Below are positions 5,996 through 9,458 of a stretch of DNA of 9,458 bases, in pieces. The DNA is from CAZBWP01 sp964630265 (GTDB taxonomy: Bacteria; Pseudomonadota; Alphaproteobacteria; Rhodospirillales; Defluviicoccaceae). The DNA is taken from positions 1-9,458 of the forward strand of contig CAZVRW010000090.1 in assembly GCA_964630265.1 (NCBI GenBank), written 5' to 3'. A program made the translations under genes and the position numbers. Numbering within the stretch: the stretch's first letter is position 1; the number at the start of each line of letters is the position of its first letter. The notes beneath the pieces are model-generated. The model was not told the origin of the DNA. It searched no databases and worked only from the letters and a program-made list of their open reading frames with translations.

Positions 5996-6070
5996 CCGCG
6001 ACCGGTACGGCATAGCAGCGGTCGATCGGATCGACGCCGTGGGTTGTATTGTGGCGCCGTCCCGGAGATG

Positions 6071-6106
6071 CGCGCTCACGGCGGCAGTCGCGCCGCCGTG
6101 AGCGCG
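6071..6106. terminator. 15-bp perfect hairpin between convergent genes
   Basis: CGCGCTCACGGCGGC (6071-6085), loop AGTCGC, and GCCGCCGTGAGCGCG (6092-6106) form a perfect 15-bp stem. It lies 17 bases beyond the stop of the minus-strand lipoprotein gene and 76 bases after the plus-strand cytochrome stop, so it can serve both as a bidirectional terminator. No T-run flanks it on either side. Two smaller hairpins lie between it and the cytochrome stop (CGACCG 5999-6004 with CGGTCG 6019-6024; GTCGAT-CGG-ATCGAC 6021-6035), which overlap and are mutually exclusive. Confidence 0.65.
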
Positions 6107-6122
6107 GCTGGTTCGTCGGACC

Positions 6123-6626
6123 TTACTGACCGCCGACGGCGCTCTCGTAGGCCTCCTGGGCCGCCTTGATGGCAGCGTCGTACGCGTCCTTCGCCCCCGT
6201 CTTGGCGGCTTCATAGGCCTTTTCCGCCTCTTCGGCGACGTTGCCGCCCATGGACTTGGCGCTCTCGTAGACGCTTTCGGCGGCTTCGAGCGCCTGATCG
6301 TACTGGTTCTGCGCCTGCTCCTTGGCGGTCTCGAGCATCTGTTCGGCGGCCGCCTGCTCGTCTTCGGCGGTCGCTTCCACTTCCTCGCGTGTCTCCTCGG
6401 CGGCTTCGGTCGCCCCTTCGGCAGCCTCCTCGGTGGCCTCGGTCGCCTCTGCAGCGGCCTCTTCGGCCGCCTCGGTGGCCGCCTCGTCCGCCTGTTCGGC
6501 CGACTGTTCGACGGCGTCCGCCGCCTGTTGGGCCGGCTTTTCCTCCTCGCATCCGGCGACCAGGCCACCGGCAAGGACGACCGCGGCAAACAGCCCGCAC
6601 GCGCGGCTCAACCCATTGAGTTTCAT
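6123..6626 (-). CDS. Ala/Glu-rich lipoprotein with 11-residue helical repeats
   Basis: 167 residues, predicted to be lipid-anchored in the cell envelope. The N-terminus has a basic start, a hydrophobic stretch (GLFAAVVLAGG) and a lipobox LVAGC, giving lipidated C26; the E residues after Cys do not suggest an inner-membrane retention Asp. Residues 30-100 are almost only Ala, Glu, Thr and Gln and should form a long acidic helix or coiled coil. The C-terminal part has tyrosines at 109, 120, 138, 149 and 160, spaced 11, 18, 11 and 11, with the pattern (K/E)xAYxxA, as in LEA-like or amphipathic-helix proteins. ATG 6626 is chosen because GGAG (6638-6635 on the minus strand) is 8 bases upstream; a GTG at 6632 is also in frame but too close to that RBS. 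A spacer, stress or periplasmic tether role is conceivable; no specific function can be assigned. Low-complexity composition means homology searches need care. Confidence 0.85.
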   Translation of the reverse strand: MKLNGLSRACGLFAAVVLAGGLVAGCEEEKPAQQAADAVEQSAEQADEAATEAAEEAAAEATEATEEAAEGATEAAEETREEVEATAEDEQAAAEQMLETAKEQAQNQYDQALEAAESVYESAKSMGGNVAEEAEKAYEAAKTGAKDAYDAAIKAAQEAYESAVGGQ

Positions 6627-7312
6627 CTTCACGTCTCCGTTCCTGAGAGGCCGGGATGGCGACAGCCACCCCTGTCACGACATTTGCACAACATTTTCTA
6701 CTGCCCCGACAACGCCACAGGATCAAGTGGCGATTTCGGACCAGCGCACGCCCCATGGTGCGCGCCACCATCAAGCGCGGCAGGCGCACGACACCGGACG
6801 ACGCATCCGCCGACGTGGTGCAAACCTGCGTCGGATTTGTGGCGCTTCTGTGGTCGGCGCAAGCGACGCGCCGACGCGTCGGACCGGCCGCCATCTGCCC
6901 GGATCGCCAAGCACACGTCAAACGGGTTGATTTGTCGGCATAGTTGTGCCATGTTGGTTGCAAAGAGGGCCGCGGCATCTGTTCCAGAAGGAACCGTCCC
7001 GCCGCCGCGCGCACCACGCGGCCCTCGCCGCCGTTCGGCAGGAGTCCGGGCGCAAGCGGTGAGGGCTGTCGCGGCGCCACCGCAACCGATCGTTAAAGGG
7101 TGAGCAGCCATGACGTTCGGCGATGATCCACCACGACGCTGGGGCCACGACTGGCGGCCATGGGCGGCCGCGCCGGGGCGCGACACGGGCGGCCGACGCC
7201 AATCGCAAGACATCTGAAGCGGACGTTTTTTTCTGGTAGGCATCCGATCCGGCCGACCGGCCCGCGCCCTTGGGCTCGGGGAGGCGCCGGACACCTTGCT
7301 GGGGCAGCCATC
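6627..7312. other. Long intergenic region upstream of two divergent genes, with dyads
   Basis: 686 bases separate the divergently transcribed lipoprotein and sigma-54 activator genes. No reading frame here has convincing protein composition; open frames are GC-driven and Arg/Pro/Ala-rich. Visible content: the lipoprotein RBS at 6635-6638, a perfect 12-bp palindrome CCGACGCGTCGG at 6871-6882, and a cluster of inverted repeats at 6965-7083 (listed separately). A 35-codon open frame at 7110-7217 and a T-run near 7226-7233 are also present. I searched by eye for sigma-54 promoters (GG-N10-GC) near both gene starts and found no good match. Confidence 0.55.
6965..7083. other. Cluster of inverted repeats, candidate structured leader or ncRNA
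   Basis: GAGGGCCGCG (6965-6974) and CGCGGCCCTC (7017-7026) are perfect 10-bp complements enclosing 42 bases. Inside lies GTTCC-AGAA-GGAAC (6981-6994), a perfect 5-bp hairpin with a 4-base loop. Just downstream GCGGTG (7056-7061) pairs with CACCGC (7078-7083). No known riboswitch consensus was recognised. The strand is undetermined; the plus strand would place it in the leader of the sigma-54 activator. Confidence 0.35.
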
Positions 7313-8482
7313 ATGTCCATTCGTGCGGAACCCATGCTTCCCGATTTTGCCTGGCCGCCCCCGCCGGAGGGTGGCGAAGCTGCCCTCGACCCGCGCTATC
7401 CTCTCCTGGGAGAGAGTGCACCGCTCGCGCGGGTGCGACGCGACGTCGCCAAGCTCGGCCGATCCGATGCGCCGGTCCTCATCACCGGCGAGACCGGCAC
7501 CGGCAAGGAAGTGGTCGCCCGCAACATTCACCTGAATTCGCGGCGCGCCGCGGCGCCGTTCATCCCGGTCAATTGCGGCGGGCTGCCGCCGACCCTGATC
7601 GCGTCCGAACTCTTCGGTCACGAGAAGGGCGCGTTTACCGGCGCCGTCCAGAAGAAGATCGGCAAGCTGGAAGCCGCCAACGGCGGCACCGTGTTTCTCG
7701 ACGAGATCGGCGATCTCGATCCGTCACTGCAGCCGTTCTTCCTGCGTTTCTTGCAGGAATCGACCATCGACCGGCTCGGCGCGCAACGCCCCATCCCCGT
7801 CAACGTCCGGATCCTCGCCGCGACAAACAAGAATATCGAATCGCTCATCGACGCCGGCACATTTCGAGAGGACTTGTACTACCGTCTGCGGATGCTCTCG
7901 ATCCATCTGCCGCCCTTGCGCGACTGCCGGTCGGACATTCTACCGATTCTGCATCACTACATGGCCAGTACCGCGAAGGCGCGATCGCGGCCGACGCCGC
8001 GCCTGACCAAGACGGCGGAAACCTCGCTGGTCGCTTACGATTGGCCGGGCAACGTGCGCGAACTGATCGGCCGTGTGCATCGCGCTGTGGCGACGGCCGA
8101 AACCGGTTTCCTCACCGATGAGGATTTCGGCTTTCGCCGGCGCGATCGGCGGCGCGCCACCCGGCTGTCGGCGCCGCGGTCGGAACGCACCGACACGGGC
8201 ATCGACACGGGGACCGCGACGGCCACCGAGATGGGCAGCGACGTGGATGGTGCCGATGCAGCCGAATCCCCGGCGGGGGATCTCGCAGCCATCGATCTGG
8301 GCGGCCGCGACGACTGGACGCTGGCGACGGGCCGGGATCACGCGGAAGCCGCGATCATCAAATGGGCCCTGCGGAAACACAAGAACCGGCTGCAGGAAGC
8401 CGCCCAGACGCTGGATGTTTCCAGGGCGACGCTTTACCGATTGATGAGAAAGCACGGCATCTCGGCGCCCGGTCTGGACTGA
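7313..8482 (+). CDS. Sigma-54-dependent transcriptional activator without a sensory domain
   Basis: 389 residues, a bacterial enhancer-binding protein of the NtrC/PspF type that remodels sigma-54 RNA polymerase by ATP hydrolysis. The AAA+ domain (about 30-265) is complete: Walker A GETGTGKE (59-66), ELFGHEKGAFTGA with an intact GAFTGA loop (106-111) that contacts sigma-54, Walker B VFLDE (127-131), FREDLYYRL with the arginine finger region, and WPGNVREL (N247-L251). The C-terminal Fis-type HTH (about 356-380, AAQTLDVSRATLYRLMRK) binds the enhancer. Only about 40 residues precede the AAA+ domain, with no receiver, GAF or PAS domain. A long acidic, Thr/Asp/Ala-rich linker (about 265-340) separates ATPase and HTH. 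ATG 7313 (MSIRAEPMLP) is chosen by family alignment and a weak GGGG 8 bases upstream; the frame is open further back. Activity must be controlled by a partner or by expression level. Target genes are unknown. Confidence 0.93.
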   Translation: MSIRAEPMLPDFAWPPPPEGGEAALDPRYPLLGESAPLARVRRDVAKLGRSDAPVLITGETGTGKEVVARNIHLNSRRAAAPFIPVNCGGLPPTLIASELFGHEKGAFTGAVQKKIGKLEAANGGTVFLDEIGDLDPSLQPFFLRFLQESTIDRLGAQRPIPVNVRILAATNKNIESLIDAGTFREDLYYRLRMLSIHLPPLRDCRSDILPILHHYMASTAKARSRPTPRLTKTAETSLVAYDWPGNVRELIGRVHRAVATAETGFLTDEDFGFRRRDRRRATRLSAPRSERTDTGIDTGTATATEMGSDVDGADAAESPAGDLAAIDLGGRDDWTLATGRDHAEAAIIKWALRKHKNRLQEAAQTLDVSRATLYRLMRKHGISAPGLD

Positions 8483-8534
8483 CCCGCTTCGGCGCGCTGT
8501 GCCCTCGCCCGGCCGCGCCCGCCGGCGCCGACCC

Positions 8535-9458
8535 TCAGAAGCCGATCCGCATCCCGGCGGTGGCGCCGGCGAGGACGCTGCTGCGCCGCCGGACCACGAG
8601 CGGCCCAGATGTCGGGCTGTCCGGCACCCTGGCGTAGGGGACATGACTCAGCGCATCCACCTCGCCGGCGATGGCGATGGTGATCCCGTCGGCCACGGTC
8701 GCCGCCAGCGTCAGCTTGCCGCCGCCCCGCACCCCCCACGTGCCGCGGCGGTCGGAGACCTCGACCGGCGGCGTCCCCCCCTGGCCGCCGCCGGTGAAGG
8801 TCTGGCGACCGTCCACATCCATGCGCGCGTGATAGGGGCTGAGGAACGTCTCAAGGCCGAGGGTGACGACCGGATGCACCCGAACATCGACGGCCATGCC
8901 GAGAACCGGGCCGACGTTCCACGATGAGGTGTCGAGGGTCAGGGTATTGGCAGTCGGCGCCGGCGCGCCCAGTGCCGTGTTGACGATGGACTCGTCGAAA
9001 TCGAACGACCACAGGGCGACACCGATACTCGGCCTGACCGTGACCGACCCCTCGGGGAACGACGACTCCAGCCGCGCGCCGGCCTCATAATAAGAGAGCG
9101 ACCCGCGATACTGCGTCTCGGTGTCGAAGGAATAAGCCTCGGCGCCGGCGCCCACGGTGGTGCTGCGGCTGCCGCCGGTGATGCGCGGGGTGACCATGCG
9201 GCGGTTGAAGATGAGATCGCCCTGCAGCGCACTGACCCGGGTTTGGCGAAGATTGTCATAGTTCATCACGCCCCCGTGAAGCGCGACCGTCCAGCGCTCG
9301 CCGAGGGCCGGATCCGGTGACCGGAAGGTGATGTCGACCCCCGGCCGGATGACCCACGCCCAGGCATTGCGGTCGATCGCCTCGGCCGGGCGCGCGTTTC
9401 GGATCGTCGCGACGAACACGTCGGCGGCGAATACCTGGGTGTAGTCCGGCCGCGGCAC
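8535..9458 (-). CDS. Probable outer-membrane beta-barrel protein, C-terminal part (5' end outside window)
   Basis: The frame is open from the window edge to the TGA at 8537-8535, giving about 307 residues without a visible signal peptide; the gene likely begins beyond 9458, although a GTG happens to sit at the edge. The chain is a series of alternating polar/hydrophobic segments separated by Gly, Asp and Ser-rich turns (WTVALHGGVMNYDNL, YRGSLSYYEAGARLES, VTVRPSIGVALWSFDFD, HPVVTLGLETFLSPYHA) and ends in AGMRIGF, a terminal aromatic after an amphipathic strand, as recognised by the BAM machinery. Cysteine is absent from the visible part. The architecture supports an outer-membrane beta-barrel, possibly the translocator of a larger autotransporter-like protein or a porin-like protein; no specific family was recognised. 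It is convergent with the sigma-54 activator, with 52 bases between the stops, so the two are not co-transcribed. Confidence 0.7.
   Translation of the reverse strand: MPRPDYTQVFAADVFVATIRNARPAEAIDRNAWAWVIRPGVDITFRSPDPALGERWTVALHGGVMNYDNLRQTRVSALQGDLIFNRRMVTPRITGGSRSTTVGAGAEAYSFDTETQYRGSLSYYEAGARLESSFPEGSVTVRPSIGVALWSFDFDESIVNTALGAPAPTANTLTLDTSSWNVGPVLGMAVDVRVHPVVTLGLETFLSPYHARMDVDGRQTFTGGGQGGTPPVEVSDRRGTWGVRGGGKLTLAATVADGITIAIAGEVDALSHVPYARVPDSPTSGPLVVRRRSSVLAGATAGMRIGF

Noticed and set aside
5326..6016. Shared CGGTACGGC words (5324-5332 and 6003-6011) on both sides of the cytochrome gene as possible boundaries of a mobile cassette
   Set aside because: Only nine bases match, each lies within an ordinary hairpin, and no mobility gene or target duplication is present.
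5555..6589. 344-codon minus-strand frame with Arg/Pro-rich repeats
   Set aside because: It overlaps both the cytochrome c and lipoprotein genes in wrong frames; the Arg-Pro repeats are the shifted reading of the Ala/Glu repeat codons.
6871..6882. 12-bp palindrome CCGACGCGTCGG as an operator
   Set aside because: It is a single copy built only from CG-rich words that arise easily at this base composition, with no position relative to a promoter to support it.
6211..7621. Minus-strand frames across the lipoprotein upstream region and into the sigma-54 gene
   Set aside because: They have Arg/Gly/Ala-rich low-information composition, no RBS or motif, and overlap genes that are clearly coding on another frame or strand.

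Overview
The window is a GC-rich (by eye about two thirds G+C) bacterial chromosome segment, most like an alphaproteobacterium of the Rhodospirillales type. The evidence is the codon use, a class I cytochrome c of the mitochondrial/alphaproteobacterial type, a GpmI-type phosphoglycerate mutase, and short palindromic repeats with CTCATnCTGA arms of a kind that is common in alphaproteobacterial genomes. The taxonomic call is inference. No tRNA, rRNA, CRISPR array, integrase or intact insertion sequence was seen.

Layout from left to right. (1) 1-311: the C-terminal end of a class I SAM-dependent methyltransferase, cut by the window edge. (2) 382-1505: a two-gene toxin-antitoxin module of the VapBC45 type, an HTH+DUF433 antitoxin followed by a PIN-like toxin, the two overlapping by the bases TTGA. 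(3) 1506-2016: a non-coding stretch with two REP-like palindromic repeats. (4) 2017-3663: gpmI, a glycolytic housekeeping gene. (5) 3802-5312: a MarR-type regulator with a four-cysteine C-terminal extension, then a secreted protein of unknown function. Both genes carry the same 12-base sequence TAGGAGTCCTAA directly before the start codon; it contains a perfect 11-bp dyad and also supplies the ribosome binding site. (6) 5549-5995: a secreted monohaem cytochrome c whose expected axial methionine is replaced. (7) 6123-6626, minus strand: an Ala/Glu-rich lipoprotein with 11-residue helical repeats, convergent with the cytochrome and separated from it by a 15-bp perfect hairpin. (8) 6627-7312: a long gap with several inverted repeats but no convincing gene. 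(9) 7313-8482: a sigma-54 activator (AAA+ plus Fis-type HTH) with no sensory domain. (10) 8535 to the window end, minus strand: the C-terminal part of a probable outer-membrane beta-barrel protein.

How the genes work together: most look like independent units. Two real partnerships can be supported. One is the overlapping toxin-antitoxin pair. The other is the MarR regulator with the secreted protein, linked by the shared TAGGAGTCCTAA element; this is the best candidate here for an undescribed small regulatory system. The cytochrome, lipoprotein and beta-barrel are all predicted envelope proteins, but nothing in the sequence ties them to one pathway.
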